Source: Leucobacter chromiisoli (GTDB lineage: Bacteria > Actinomycetota > Actinomycetes > Actinomycetales > Microbacteriaceae). From it: DNA of 64,000 bases. Within the stretch, counting starts at the first letter, position 1. Every line of letters starts with the position of its first letter. This document shows positions 56,106 through 64,000 of this stretch, in pieces. The translations under genes and the position numbers were made by a program. The DNA is taken from NCBI RefSeq assembly GCF_016522505.1, contig NZ_JAEHOH010000001.1, forward strand, positions 310,001 to 374,000, given 5' to 3'. The notes under the pieces are model-generated. The model was given only the letters and a program-made list of their open reading frames with translations, had not been told where the DNA came from and searched no databases.

Positions 56106-56177
56106 CCGGCGGCGGATCTGCCGTCAGAGGAAGCAGAACCCCGGTTTCGGTTCCGCTGACGGCAGATCTCCCGCCGG
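56106..56177. repeat. Long imperfect palindrome between groL and the ABC permease gene
   Basis: Arms 56106-56132 and 56151-56177 match at 24 of 27 positions, with the inner GATCTGCCGTCAG/CTGACGGCAGATC perfect. The 18-base loop contains a minor hairpin. A smaller hairpin (56091-56107) lies directly left. The genes on both sides converge, so it may be a bidirectional terminator or a palindromic intergenic element. Confidence 0.85.
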
Positions 56178-56239
56178 GGGAGGGGCACCCAGGTGCTCAG
56201 ACACCTCGAACACCCGGGGGGCCCGAGAAACGTGCGAAC

Positions 56240-57127
56240 CTACTCCCAGCGGAAGAAGAGTGCCGCCACGGCCGCGCCGACCACGGCGGATACGGCGAGG
56301 CTGACGAGGTGCGCCGGATCGGCAGGCATGCCGGCCCACGCGGCGGAGAGCGCTTCGACGCCCGCCCCGAACGGCAGGGCCTCGCCGACCGTCGCCATCC
56401 ACCCGGGCAGGGCGTCGCGGGATCCGAACATGCCGCCGAGCGCTCCGAGTCCGAGGAATCCGATCAGTCCGAGCGCGACCGCGGCGTTCGGGGTCGGTGC
56501 GAGCGAGGCCACGATCATGCCGATCCCGTACATCGCGAGCATCGTCAGCAGCAGCACTCCGAGCGCGGTCCACGCGTGGATCGGCGGGCGCGCCCCGAAG
56601 AAGGCGGCGGCGACGCCGAAGGCGAGGGCGATCCCGAGGAGCGCCTGCACGAAGCTCACTGCGACCTGGGCGGCGAGCACCGCGAGCGGCGACAGGGGAG
56701 TGGTCGCGAGGCGGCGCAGAATGCCCGAGCGGCGGTAGTAGGCGAGGAAGCTCGGCATGTTGAGCACGCCGATCATGGTGACCACCATGACGGAGACGAG
56801 CGGCAGCACGAACAGGTCGAGCGCGCTGCGCCCGTTCGCGACGATCTCCGTGCTCGCCGTCGACGCCGAGGTCAGGAGGATGATGATCGGCAGGCCGAGC
56901 GGGATCACGAGGCCAGCGGTGTCCCGCACGGTCATCTTCGCCTCGCAGACGCACAGGCGCCACCAGGCCGCCAACGAGGGGGAGCGCCGGGCGGCGCCGC
57001 TCTCGACCGAGTCCGCGGAGACGGCGATGCTCGCGTCCGCGCTGAGGTGCTCGTGGTCGTGACGGTCGCGGTGCTCGCGGCCGAGGTGATCGTGCTCGCG
57101 GTGCTCGCGGTCGACGGGCGGGTTCAT
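56240..57127 (-). CDS. ABC exporter permease with a histidine-rich N-terminus
   Basis: A 295-residue ABC-2-type permease with six predicted hydrophobic segments. The pair forms an exporter, probably of a lipid, antibiotic or peptide. The first 30 residues are unusually His/Asp/Glu/Arg-rich (several HD, HE and HR pairs) and cytoplasmic, a possible metal-binding patch. SLAAWWRLCVCEAKMTVRD is the usual N-terminal amphipathic start, and ALPFGAGVEAL is typical of ABC-2 permeases. The ATG overlaps the ATPase stop by 4 bases (ATGA). Open frame upstream of 57127 belongs to the shadow of the ATPase gene. Confidence 0.88.
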   Translation of the reverse strand: MNPPVDREHREHDHLGREHRDRHDHEHLSADASIAVSADSVESGAARRSPSLAAWWRLCVCEAKMTVRDTAGLVIPLGLPIIILLTSASTASTEIVANGRSALDLFVLPLVSVMVVTMIGVLNMPSFLAYYRRSGILRRLATTPLSPLAVLAAQVAVSFVQALLGIALAFGVAAAFFGARPPIHAWTALGVLLLTMLAMYGIGMIVASLAPTPNAAVALGLIGFLGLGALGGMFGSRDALPGWMATVGEALPFGAGVEALSAAWAGMPADPAHLVSLAVSAVVGAAVAALFFRWE

Positions 57128-57906
57128 GCTGCCTCCTCCTCGGAGTGCTCCTCGAACGGGTCTTCGGGGCGCCTGCCCGTGAGCGTCACGAACGCCTCGT
57201 CGAGGTCGCGCGCCCCGGATCGTTCGACGAGGGCCGCAGGGGTGCCGCTCGCGATGACGCGTCCCGCATCGAGCAGCGCGACGCGATCGCAGAGGCGCTC
57301 GACCTCCTCCATCGCGTGGCTGACGAGCAGGATCGTCGTCCCCTCCCCGCGCAGGTGCTCGATGGCGGCCCACATCCGCCGCCGCGCCCGCGGATCGAGG
57401 CCCGTCGTGAGCTCGTCGAGGATCACGACCCGCGGACGCCCCGCGAGCGCGAGAGCGATGGAGAGGCGCTGCTGCTGACCCCCGGAGAGCCGCTCGAAGC
57501 GGGTGCGCCGCTGGCCCCCGAGTCCCACCAGCTCGACGAGGTCGTCGGCGGGGCGCGGATCCGAGTAGAAGCCCCGGTAGAGCCCGATCAGCTCCTCCAC
57601 CGTGAGGGCGCCGTGCAGGTACGCGCTCTGCAGCTGCACGCCGAGCACTCGACGCAGGGCCGCGCGATCCCGACGCGGATCGAGGCCGAGCACGCGCACG
57701 GTGCCGCGATCCCGCCGGCGCAGCCTGCGGAGTCCGGCGATCACCTCGACCGTCGTCGTCTTGCCCGCCCCGTTCGCGCCGAGGATTCCGAAGACCTCCC
57801 CGGAGCCGACGCGCAGGTTGACGTCCTCGACGGCGATCTTGCGCCCGTACCGCTTGTGCAGGCCCTCGACGCGCACCGCCGCGTCGCCACTCCGATCCGT
57901 ATCCAT
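57124..57906 (-). CDS. ABC exporter ATP-binding subunit
   Basis: A 260-residue ATPase of the drug-resistance/ABC-2 type. Walker A GANGAGKTTT, signature RLSGGQQQR, Walker B VVILDELTTGLD and the switch histidine in LLVSHAME are present. Walker B is followed by Leu (DELTTGLD) where most relatives have Pro. It is the first gene of a unit with the permease. TAGCGT at 57913-57918 ends six bases before the ATG, so a leaderless transcript is plausible. A NarL-type two-component system is divergent from it, an arrangement typical of BceAB/LiaRS-like antibiotic-response loci. Confidence 0.9.
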   Translation of the reverse strand: MDTDRSGDAAVRVEGLHKRYGRKIAVEDVNLRVGSGEVFGILGANGAGKTTTVEVIAGLRRLRRRDRGTVRVLGLDPRRDRAALRRVLGVQLQSAYLHGALTVEELIGLYRGFYSDPRPADDLVELVGLGGQRRTRFERLSGGQQQRLSIALALAGRPRVVILDELTTGLDPRARRRMWAAIEHLRGEGTTILLVSHAMEEVERLCDRVALLDAGRVIASGTPAALVERSGARDLDEAFVTLTGRRPEDPFEEHSEEEAA

Positions 57907-58017
57907 GCTTCCACGCTAGGAGCGGTTCTGCGCGTGGCGCCCGTGCCGGACGTCATCGTCTCGACCGTGACTTCCGGCACCTGTACACGCCCGGGCCGCG
58001 CGCTCTACCCTGAGAGG

Positions 58018-59352
58018 ATGCGCCGCTTCAATCCCGAGCTCTGGGCGGGAATCGCGATGCTCGCCGTCATGCTCATCGCGGCCGGTCCCGTACTGCTCGG
58101 CGCCCCGACGGCGATCCCGCACCTCGCCTGGGTCGGGCTCTTCGTCCTGATGCTCGTCGCGATGATGGGCGCCCTCTGGAGCGGTGAGGATCCGCGGAGC
58201 CCGGGCTGGCGCACGGGGCTGCTGCTCGGGATCGCCGTGCTCGCATCGTGGGGGCTCGTGCTGGGGGCGCGCGGTGCGGGACTGGTGGCGATCCTGCTCG
58301 TCATCACGGTCGCCGTGAGTCCGTACCTGGTGCCGATCCGGGTCGGCTGGGCGCTCATCGTCCTCAATCTGGCCGTGCTCCTCGGGGCTCTCGCCCCGAG
58401 GTCGGGCGAGCCGGGCTGGCTCGTGGAGATCTCGATCATGCTGGGGTTCTACCTGCTGATCCAGGCGGCGTCGCTGCTGAGCTCGGTGGCGCTGCTGCGC
58501 GAGCAGCGGGCGAGGCGGGAGCTGACCGAGGCGCACGTGGATCTGCAGGCGGCGGCCGTGCTGCTCGCGGACTCGGCCCGCACGAGCGAGCGGCTCCGGA
58601 TCTCGCGCGACCTGCACGATCTCATCGGCCACCAGCTGACGGTGCTGGCGCTCGAGCTGGAGGCGGCGAAGCACCGGATGCCGGGAGGCGACGGCGCGGC
58701 GGCGGACACGGGGGAGGCCGGTGACCCGGCCGCCCCGCGCGGCGACGGCGCTGCCCCGCACATCGAGCGGGCCGCCGGTGTGGCGCGCGAGCTGCTGTCG
58801 AGCGTGCGAGCGACCGTGGGCGAGCTGCGGAACGACGGGGGCGAGCTGCGCGAGACGCTGCAGCGGGTGGTGCAGGATCTCACCGAGCCGCGAGTGGTGC
58901 TCGAGGTCGATGACGCCCTGAGGCTCGACGAGGATCGCACCGTGCTGCTGGTGCGCGCGGTGCAGGAGATCGTGACGAACACGATCCGGCACGCGCGCGC
59001 CGGGGAGCTGAGGATCGAGGTGCGGAGGACCCGTGACGGCGTCGTGCTGTGCGCGCGAGACGACGGCTGGGGATCGCGCGGGACGGTGCTCGGCAACGGA
59101 CTGCTGGGGCTGCGCGAGCGCTTCGAGGGGTTCGGCGGCAGCGCCGTGTTCATGGGAGGCGGCGCCGGGTCCGGCCCGGGCGCCGGGTCCGCCCCGGGCG
59201 CCGAACCGAGCCCGGGCGCCGAACCGACCCCGGGCGCCGGGTCGACCCCTGCCGGCTCGTCGGCCCGTGCCGTCGAGCCGGCCGGAACGGCCGGTTTCCG
59301 CGGGTTCGGCGTGACCGCGCGACTGCCGGTGCCGGAACGGAGCCCGGGATGA
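58018..59352 (+). CDS. NarL-family sensor histidine kinase
   Basis: A 444-residue membrane kinase. Five or six hydrophobic segments fill the first 155 residues with no large extracytoplasmic loop, as in intramembrane-sensing kinases. The HisKA_3 phospho-acceptor is H200 in RDLHDLIGHQLTVL, followed by the N box EIVTNTIRHARA and ARDDGWG. Between GLRERFEGFGG and GFRGFGVTARL an insertion of about 45 residues carries five 6-residue Gly/Ala/Pro/Ser repeats. TACCCT at 58006-58011 ends six bases before the ATG, a leaderless pattern. The stop overlaps the response regulator start by 4 bases. It is divergent from the ABC exporter. Confidence 0.9.
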   Translation: MRRFNPELWAGIAMLAVMLIAAGPVLLGAPTAIPHLAWVGLFVLMLVAMMGALWSGEDPRSPGWRTGLLLGIAVLASWGLVLGARGAGLVAILLVITVAVSPYLVPIRVGWALIVLNLAVLLGALAPRSGEPGWLVEISIMLGFYLLIQAASLLSSVALLREQRARRELTEAHVDLQAAAVLLADSARTSERLRISRDLHDLIGHQLTVLALELEAAKHRMPGGDGAAADTGEAGDPAAPRGDGAAPHIERAAGVARELLSSVRATVGELRNDGGELRETLQRVVQDLTEPRVVLEVDDALRLDEDRTVLLVRAVQEIVTNTIRHARAGELRIEVRRTRDGVVLCARDDGWGSRGTVLGNGLLGLRERFEGFGGSAVFMGGGAGSGPGAGSAPGAEPSPGAEPTPGAGSTPAGSSARAVEPAGTAGFRGFGVTARLPVPERSPG

Positions 59353-59990
59353 CCCGGGTCGTGGTGGTCGACGACCAGGCGCTCGTGCGCCAGGGGATCC
59401 GCACGCTGCTCGAGCTCGCCGGCCTCGAGGTGGTCGGCGAGGCCGGCGATGGAGAGGAAGCGCTCGCCGTCGTCGCCGAGACACGACCGGAGGTGCTGCT
59501 GCTCGATCTGCGGATGCCGCACCGGGACGGCCTCTGGACCCTGCGTCGGCTGCGGGACGACGGGAGCGACCTGCCCGCGCTCGTGCTCACCACCTTCGAC
59601 GACGACGCCCTCGTGCTCCAGGCGCTGCACGCCGGCGCCCGAGGCTACCTCCTCAAGGACGTCACGCTCGAGCAGCTCACGCGGGCCGTCAGCGTGCTCG
59701 CGGGCGGAGGCACCTTCATCGCACCGTCGATCACCGACCGGTTGCTGCGTGCGATCCGCTCCGGACCGTCGCCGGTCGACACGGGATCGCCGGTGGAGGA
59801 GCTCACCGGACGGGAGCTCGAGGTGCTGCGCCTCATGGCCGAGGGCTACAGCAACCGCGAGATCGCCGCCGCGGTGTTCCTCGCGGAGGGCACCGTGAAG
59901 AACCACGTCTCGACGATCCTGCAGAAGCTCGGCACCCGGGATCGCACGAGGGCCGTGCTGCGCGCGCTCCACGAGGGGATCCTGCGCTGA
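59349..59990 (+). CDS. NarL/LuxR-family response regulator
   Basis: A 213-residue regulator. The receiver domain (1-120) has D8-D9, phospho-acceptor D53 in LLLDLRMPH, T in LTTFDDD and K in YLLKDV. The LuxR-type helix-turn-helix (about 145-210) has LTGRELEVLRLMAEGYSNREIA and VKNHVSTILQKLG. Partner of the overlapping kinase gene; the divergent ABC exporter is the most likely target. Translation starts at the ATGA overlap. Confidence 0.94.
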   Translation: MTRVVVVDDQALVRQGIRTLLELAGLEVVGEAGDGEEALAVVAETRPEVLLLDLRMPHRDGLWTLRRLRDDGSDLPALVLTTFDDDALVLQALHAGARGYLLKDVTLEQLTRAVSVLAGGGTFIAPSITDRLLRAIRSGPSPVDTGSPVEELTGRELEVLRLMAEGYSNREIAAAVFLAEGTVKNHVSTILQKLGTRDRTRAVLRALHEGILR

Positions 59991-60011
59991 GGAGGCGGCC
60001 GGCGTCGGCGG

Positions 60012-61073
60012 CTAGGCGCCCGCTCGCACCAGGACCTTCATGCGCTTGCCCGCGCGCAGGTCGATCATCGCCTCGACGACGCCCTCGAGCGGCACCTCGG
60101 ACACCCACCCCTCGGAGGTGTAGCCGCCCGAGGACATGGCCTGAATCACCGCGTCGAAGTCGGACTGCAGGTAGCCGAGTGTGCCCCGGATCGCCGTCTC
60201 CGACATCACGAGCTGCGTCGGCATGAGCTCGAGCGGGCGCTCGTGGATCGCGACCACCACGACCTCGCCGCCGGGCGTCAGCTCGCCGAGGGCGCTCGTC
60301 ACGGCGACGCCCACGCCGGCCGCGTCGAATGCGACGTCGACGCCGCGGCCGCCGGTCTCGGCCTGCACCCGCGCCGTCAGATCCTCCTCGGCGGGATTCA
60401 CGACCGTCGTCGCCCCCACTCCCTCGATCGCGGCCCGGCGCTCCGCACTGGGTTCGGAGACGATGACCGTCTCGACGCCGCGCGCCCGCAGAGCGAACCA
60501 GACGCCGATGCCGATGGGCCCGGCGCCGGCGACGAGGGCGGTCTGCCCCGCCTCGATTCCGCTGCGTTCCACCGCGTGCCAGGCGACCGCCATGGGCTCG
60601 ACGAGAGCTCCCATGCGCAGGTCGACGTCGTCGGGCAGCACGTGGAGCTTCGAGGCGGGCACCGTGGTGTACTCCGCCATCCCGCCGCCGTTGGACATGA
60701 CGCCGTGGAACGAGATCATCCGGCAGACGTTGACCATTCCCTTCTCGCACGCGGGGCACTCGCCGCAGTAGTAGATCGGCCACACGGCGACGCGGTCGCC
60801 CACCTGCACCGAGTCGACTCCCTCGCCGAGCTCGACGACGGTTCCGGAGAACTCGTGCCCCAGCACCTGCGGGGGCAGCGAGCCCGTGAGGGGGTGCGGC
60901 TCGTCGAAACTGATCCCGGCGGACTCGGGAGCGAAGTAGATGTGGAGGTCCGATCCGCAGATGCCCGAGTAGGCGTTGCGGATCTTCACCTCGCCGGGGC
61001 CGGGAGTCGGCTCCTCGATGTCCTCGATGCGGACGTCTTCCTTCGCGTGGAACCGTGCTGCTTTCATCTTCAT
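60012..61073 (-). CDS. Zinc-dependent alcohol dehydrogenase, (R,R)-butanediol dehydrogenase-like
   Basis: A 353-residue medium-chain dehydrogenase. Catalytic zinc ligands are in GICGSDLH and GHEFSGTV (with a Glu), the structural zinc has four cysteines in CGECPACEKGMVNVC, and AGAGPIGIG is the NAD-binding glycine motif. The RLTGSLPPQVLGHE-like loop resembles 2,3-butanediol dehydrogenases. Two ATG codons are possible, at 61073 and 61067; the second is better spaced from GAAGGA. It lies 94 bases after the SDR gene on the same strand. The pair would oxidise an alcohol or diol; the substrate is not fixed by sequence. Confidence 0.9.
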   Translation of the reverse strand: MKMKAARFHAKEDVRIEDIEEPTPGPGEVKIRNAYSGICGSDLHIYFAPESAGISFDEPHPLTGSLPPQVLGHEFSGTVVELGEGVDSVQVGDRVAVWPIYYCGECPACEKGMVNVCRMISFHGVMSNGGGMAEYTTVPASKLHVLPDDVDLRMGALVEPMAVAWHAVERSGIEAGQTALVAGAGPIGIGVWFALRARGVETVIVSEPSAERRAAIEGVGATTVVNPAEEDLTARVQAETGGRGVDVAFDAAGVGVAVTSALGELTPGGEVVVVAIHERPLELMPTQLVMSETAIRGTLGYLQSDFDAVIQAMSSGGYTSEGWVSEVPLEGVVEAMIDLRAGKRMKVLVRAGA

Positions 61074-61167
61074 CGCTCCTTCGTTCGGTTTCGGTTCGAG
61101 GATCGGTGCCGCCGTGAGACCGGGGCCCGCAGGGCGGGCGGACGGTCGCGGGGCAGGGGGCCGGTTC

Positions 61168-61959
61168 CTATCCCTCGGCGCCGCCGAGGAACGGCCGCAG
61201 GTCGGGGTATCCGGAGGTCGACCAGGCGCCGTCCACGACGAGGTTGTCCCCCGAGATGTAGGAGGCGTCGTCGCTGGCGAGGAAGAGGGCGGCCGCGGCG
61301 ATCTCCTCGGGCTGCGCGGGGCGGCGCATCGGGATCCGCTCGGCGTATGCCTCGGTCACTCCGGGGATGCTCGTCAGTCCGCTGGTCAGCGGCGTCGAGA
61401 CGAGTCCGGGCGAGACGGCGTTGACGCGGATGCCCGCCTCACCGAGTTCCAGCGCCGCCTGCTTGGTGAGCATCACCGTCCCCGCCTTGGAAGCGGTGTA
61501 GCCCACCCCGTAGAACATCGGCACGAGGGAGTTGAGCGAGGCGACGTTCACGATCGAGCCCTGCTTGCCCTCGCTGAGCATCTGGCGGGCGCCGAGGCGG
61601 GTGCCGTTGAAGGCGCTGTAGAGGTTCAGCCGCACGGTGAAATCCCAGTCCTCGAACGAGATGTCGGTGAGGGATCCCGACTTCGAGCCGCCGGCGACGT
61701 TGAAGACCAGGTCGAGCGTGCCGAAGCGCTCGACCGTCTCATCGACGAGAGCGGCGAAGTCGCGCTCATCGGTGACATCGGTGCGGCGGCCGGCCGCGTT
61801 CGGTCCGAGCGTGTCGCCGATTCCGGCTATCGCCTGCTCGTTGATGTCGGCGATCATGACGGAGCCGCCTTCGGCGATCAGGCGTTCCGCGATCTTCGCC
61901 CCGATCCCGGAGACGCCTCCGGTGACGATGGCGACCTTTCCTGCAAATCTGTCTGACAC
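61168..61959 (-). CDS. Short-chain dehydrogenase/reductase
   Basis: Classical SDR of 263 residues. The cofactor motif TGGVSGIG lies at about residues 14-21, the catalytic serine is in NVASLNS, Y-x3-K is in GYTASKAG, and the PG motif is in VNAVSPGLV. D39 after the second strand suggests NAD rather than NADP. GTG 61959 with GAAAGGA upstream gives the normal SDRFAGKVAIVTGG start; the longer open frame runs through the promoter region into the TetR-type gene. It is first in a unit with the zinc dehydrogenase, divergent from the TetR gene that probably controls it. Confidence 0.92.
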   Translation of the reverse strand: MSDRFAGKVAIVTGGVSGIGAKIAERLIAEGGSVMIADINEQAIAGIGDTLGPNAAGRRTDVTDERDFAALVDETVERFGTLDLVFNVAGGSKSGSLTDISFEDWDFTVRLNLYSAFNGTRLGARQMLSEGKQGSIVNVASLNSLVPMFYGVGYTASKAGTVMLTKQAALELGEAGIRVNAVSPGLVSTPLTSGLTSIPGVTEAYAERIPMRRPAQPEEIAAAALFLASDDASYISGDNLVVDGAWSTSGYPDLRPFLGGAEG

Positions 61960-62021
61960 GGTTCGCGTCCTTTCCGTCGGGCCCCGTCGCCCCTCGATCC
62001 GGGAGAGCCCGGCAGCTCCAA

Positions 62022-62050
62022 CTATAGGGCAGTTGTCTGATAAATAGAAT
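62022..62050. promoter_or_regulatory. Divergent promoter and possible TetR-type operator
   Basis: An imperfect palindrome CTAT-N4-CAG-TTGT-CTG-N4-ATAG (62022-62047) lies between the SDR and TetR-type genes. TAGAAT at 62045-62050 ends six bases before the TetR-type ATG, so that message may be leaderless and the operator would overlap its promoter. TATAGT on the minus strand (62026-62021) may be the SDR -10 box. Confidence 0.5.
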
Positions 62051-62056
62051 GGGGGA

Positions 62057-62695
62057 ATGGATCCGAGACAGCTGCGCACGCGCAACAAGCTTCGGCAGAC
62101 CCTGCACCGCCTCGCCGCCGCGAAGCCGATCAGCCGGGTGACGGTCGCCGAGATCGCGAGAGACGCGGGCGTCACGCGAGATACCGTGTACCGGCACGGC
62201 TCGGACCCCGTGCAGCTCCTCGCCGACTTCCTCGGAGAGGAGCTGCGCGCGCTCGGCGCCGGCGCGGAGCCACTGCCCGCGATCGCGCCCCCGGGCCGCA
62301 CGGTCTTCGACGACGGTGAGCGGGAGCTGCTCGAGCACATCACCCGGCACGCCGCGATCTATCGCAACGCTCTCTGCCCGCGCCTCATCGGACCGGTGCG
62401 CGACATCCTGATCGACCGCCTCTCGGAGGGGCTGCGCGCCCATCTCGATGCTCACCCGGAGATCGCCCCGGCCGCCGCGATCCCGCCCGAGACCGCCCCG
62501 GCCGCGACCGCCCCGCCGCCCGGCGGGGGCTCCCTCGACGACGAGACCCGCACGCGGATGCTCGTCGCATACGCCGCCGCGGGCACCGTGGCCGCGATCG
62601 AGGAGTGGCTGCGTGCGGGCGACCTCGACGCACCGGAGGCCGCCGCGTCCGCGGTCATCGCGGCGTCCCCGGAGTGGTGGCTCGGCCGACGATAG
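62057..62695 (+). CDS. TetR-family transcription regulator
   Basis: A 212-residue regulator. The N-terminal helix-turn-helix (about residues 10-55) has VTVAEIARDAGVTRDTVYRH. The ligand-binding part has no helix-to-helix match that I recognise, and a Pro/Ala-rich insertion (about residues 136-158) breaks the usual helical core. The start lacks a Shine-Dalgarno sequence. It is divergent from the SDR and zinc dehydrogenase genes with only 97 bases between, so it most likely represses them and itself in the absence of an alcohol, aldehyde or related inducer. The inducer is unknown. Confidence 0.85.
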   Translation: MDPRQLRTRNKLRQTLHRLAAAKPISRVTVAEIARDAGVTRDTVYRHGSDPVQLLADFLGEELRALGAGAEPLPAIAPPGRTVFDDGERELLEHITRHAAIYRNALCPRLIGPVRDILIDRLSEGLRAHLDAHPEIAPAAAIPPETAPAATAPPPGGGSLDDETRTRMLVAYAAAGTVAAIEEWLRAGDLDAPEAAASAVIAASPEWWLGRR

Positions 62696-62720
62696 GTCCC
62701 GTCGCCCCGGCCGTCGGCGC

Positions 62721-64000
62721 TCAGCCCTGCTTGATCACGGGAACGGTGTCGGTGGGCGGCGGGGCGGAGGGCAGGTCGACGCGGAAGGTCGCGCCTCCGC
62801 CCGGGGTCTCCCGCACGCTCACGCGGCCGCCGTGCGCATCGACGATCGACCGCACGATCGCGAGCCCGAGGCCCGAGCCGCCGGTCTCGCGGTTGCGCGA
62901 GCTGTCGGCGCGCCAGAACCGGTCGAAGATCTTGGAGCGGATCTGCTCCGGCACGCCGTCACCGTGATCGACGATCTCGAAGCTCGACATCCCCGTGTCC
63001 GACGATGACGACACGACGATCTCGATGGGGCTGCCCTCGGGAGTGTGGCGCAGCGCGTTGCCGAACAGGTTCGTCATGAGCTGGCGCACCTTGTGCTCGT
63101 CGCCCGTCACGACGGGGGCGGCGGGGTCCTCCACAGCGGTCACCGCGCGGTCGGGCGCCTGCGCCCCGGCGTCCAGCGCCGCGTCGTGCGCGAGCTCGTT
63201 GAGGTTCAGGCTGGTCAGCTGCAGCGGGCGCCGCTCGTCGAGACGCGCGAGGGCCAGCAGATCCTCGACGAGCGAGGTCATGCGGATCGCCTCCTTCTCG
63301 ATGCGATCCATCGCCTGCCCCACCTGCTCCTCGTCCTGCAGCGCGCCCATGCGGTACAGCTCCGCGTATCCGCGCACCGACACGAGGGGTGTGCGGAGCT
63401 CGTGGCCGGCGTCTCCGACGAAGCGCCGCATCTTCTCGATGGTCGCCGCCTGATCGGCGAGGGATCCGTCGAGGCGGTCGAGCATCACGTTGAGCGATTC
63501 GCCGAGGTGCCCCACCTCGGTGTGCGGGCTCTCCACCATGATGCGCTTCGAGAAGTCGCCGCGCGAGATCTCGAGCGCCGTCTGCTCGACCTGGGCGAGC
63601 GGCAGGAACGTCGTGGTGACGAGGATCCGCGTGAGGGCGGCGCCGAGCAGGATCACGGCGATCCCGAACCCCGAGAAGATGACGATGTACTTCGCCATCA
63701 CCTGGTTGACGGCGGCCGTGGATGCGGCGATGAGCAGCGTGCCGCGCGGCTCGCCGTCGGCGCTGATGGGGGTGGTCACGAAGTGCCACTTCACGCCCTC
63801 GGGGCTCGAGAGCTGCCGCACCCCGTCCCCGTTCTCGACCACCCAGTCGAGCGACAGGGGCAGGACGGTGGGGGGTGAGACCCGCATCGTGCGCTCGTTG
63901 TCGTACAGCACCTCGCCGTCGGCGCTCAGCACGGCGACGTAGTACTGCGGGCCGGCGTTCAGCACGTCGGGCCGCGTGAGCGCTCCCGAGTCGGCCCCCG
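62721..64000 (-). CDS. Sensor histidine kinase, 5' end outside the window
   Basis: At least 425 residues of a membrane kinase whose start lies beyond 64000; the frame is open from the edge, and GTG 63965 is inside the sensor domain. Visible parts are an extracytoplasmic sensor region up to about 63710, a membrane helix (GFGIAVILLGAALTRIL region), HAMP, the HisKA phospho-acceptor His in FVGDAGHELRTPL, N box NLFGNALRHTPEG, D box DHGDGVP, F box DRFWRAD and G2 GGSGLGLAIV. This is the OmpR-linked, TcrY/PrrB-like class. The response regulator gene should lie just upstream, outside the window. It converges with the TetR-type gene. Confidence 0.9.
   Translation of the reverse strand, partial: GADSGALTRPDVLNAGPQYYVAVLSADGEVLYDNERTMRVSPPTVLPLSLDWVVENGDGVRQLSSPEGVKWHFVTTPISADGEPRGTLLIAASTAAVNQVMAKYIVIFSGFGIAVILLGAALTRILVTTTFLPLAQVEQTALEISRGDFSKRIMVESPHTEVGHLGESLNVMLDRLDGSLADQAATIEKMRRFVGDAGHELRTPLVSVRGYAELYRMGALQDEEQVGQAMDRIEKEAIRMTSLVEDLLALARLDERRPLQLTSLNLNELAHDAALDAGAQAPDRAVTAVEDPAAPVVTGDEHKVRQLMTNLFGNALRHTPEGSPIEIVVSSSSDTGMSSFEIVDHGDGVPEQIRSKIFDRFWRADSSRNRETGGSGLGLAIVRSIVDAHGGRVSVRETPGGGATFRVDLPSAPPPTDTVPVIKQG

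Overview
This is a continuous stretch of high-GC chromosome from an actinobacterium. Whole-cell markers place it there: a WhiB regulator, the MtrA-MtrB-LpqB envelope-stress module, a lone GroEL under two CIRCE operators, a CatR-catalase pair and HtaA/HmuTUV haem uptake. The order manA, whiB, (surface genes), mtrA, mtrB, lpqB, comF, hpf, secA follows the same backbone as Mycobacterium (Rv3255c-Rv3260c and Rv3240c-Rv3246c), but no mycolate genes are seen. A Microbacteriaceae genus such as Leucobacter is my inference, not something the sequence proves.

Bases 1 to about 20,400 are a cell-surface polysaccharide locus whose left end lies outside the window. It holds a DegT-type sugar aminotransferase, a stand-alone ABC exporter of the lipid-glycan flippase type, the WecB/WecC pair that would make UDP-ManNAcA, GalE, a DUF2142 membrane protein, an O-antigen ligase/polymerase-like protein with a small overlapping partner, and several glycosyltransferases. 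Two of these are unusual fusions (GT2-GT4-GT4 and GT4-GT2) built from the same two domain types in swapped order.

Bases 20,400 to 40,800 are conserved core: manA, whiB, a large GT2 membrane protein overlapping a DUF5719 protein, a zincin-like protein that has lost its HExxH motif, mtrA-mtrB-lpqB, an alpha/beta hydrolase, comF, hpf, a terminator, a catR-katA pair on the other strand, secA, an anchored DsbA-like protein and tRNA-Thr(TGT).

Bases 40,800 to 45,000 carry accessory redox genes: an intradiol-dioxygenase-like lipoprotein, an azoreductase, a YdcZ-type transporter, a nitroreductase and MsrB. Bases 45,000 to 53,400 are an iron-regulated haem acquisition locus. A 1203-residue anchored surface protein and a second HtaA-domain protein would bind haem and pass it to the lipoprotein HmuT and the HmuU/HmuV importer. 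DtxR-type boxes stand in front of both arms. Bases 53,400 to 64,000 hold a LytR_C protein, groL, an ABC exporter beside a NarL-type two-component system, an SDR and zinc-alcohol-dehydrogenase pair facing a TetR-type repressor, and a sensor kinase cut by the window edge.

Across the window at least twelve genes have a TANNNT hexamer only 6 or 7 bases before an ATG or GTG and no usable Shine-Dalgarno sequence. This suggests leaderless transcripts, including for mtrA and catR. No rRNA, insertion sequence, prophage or CRISPR array was found.
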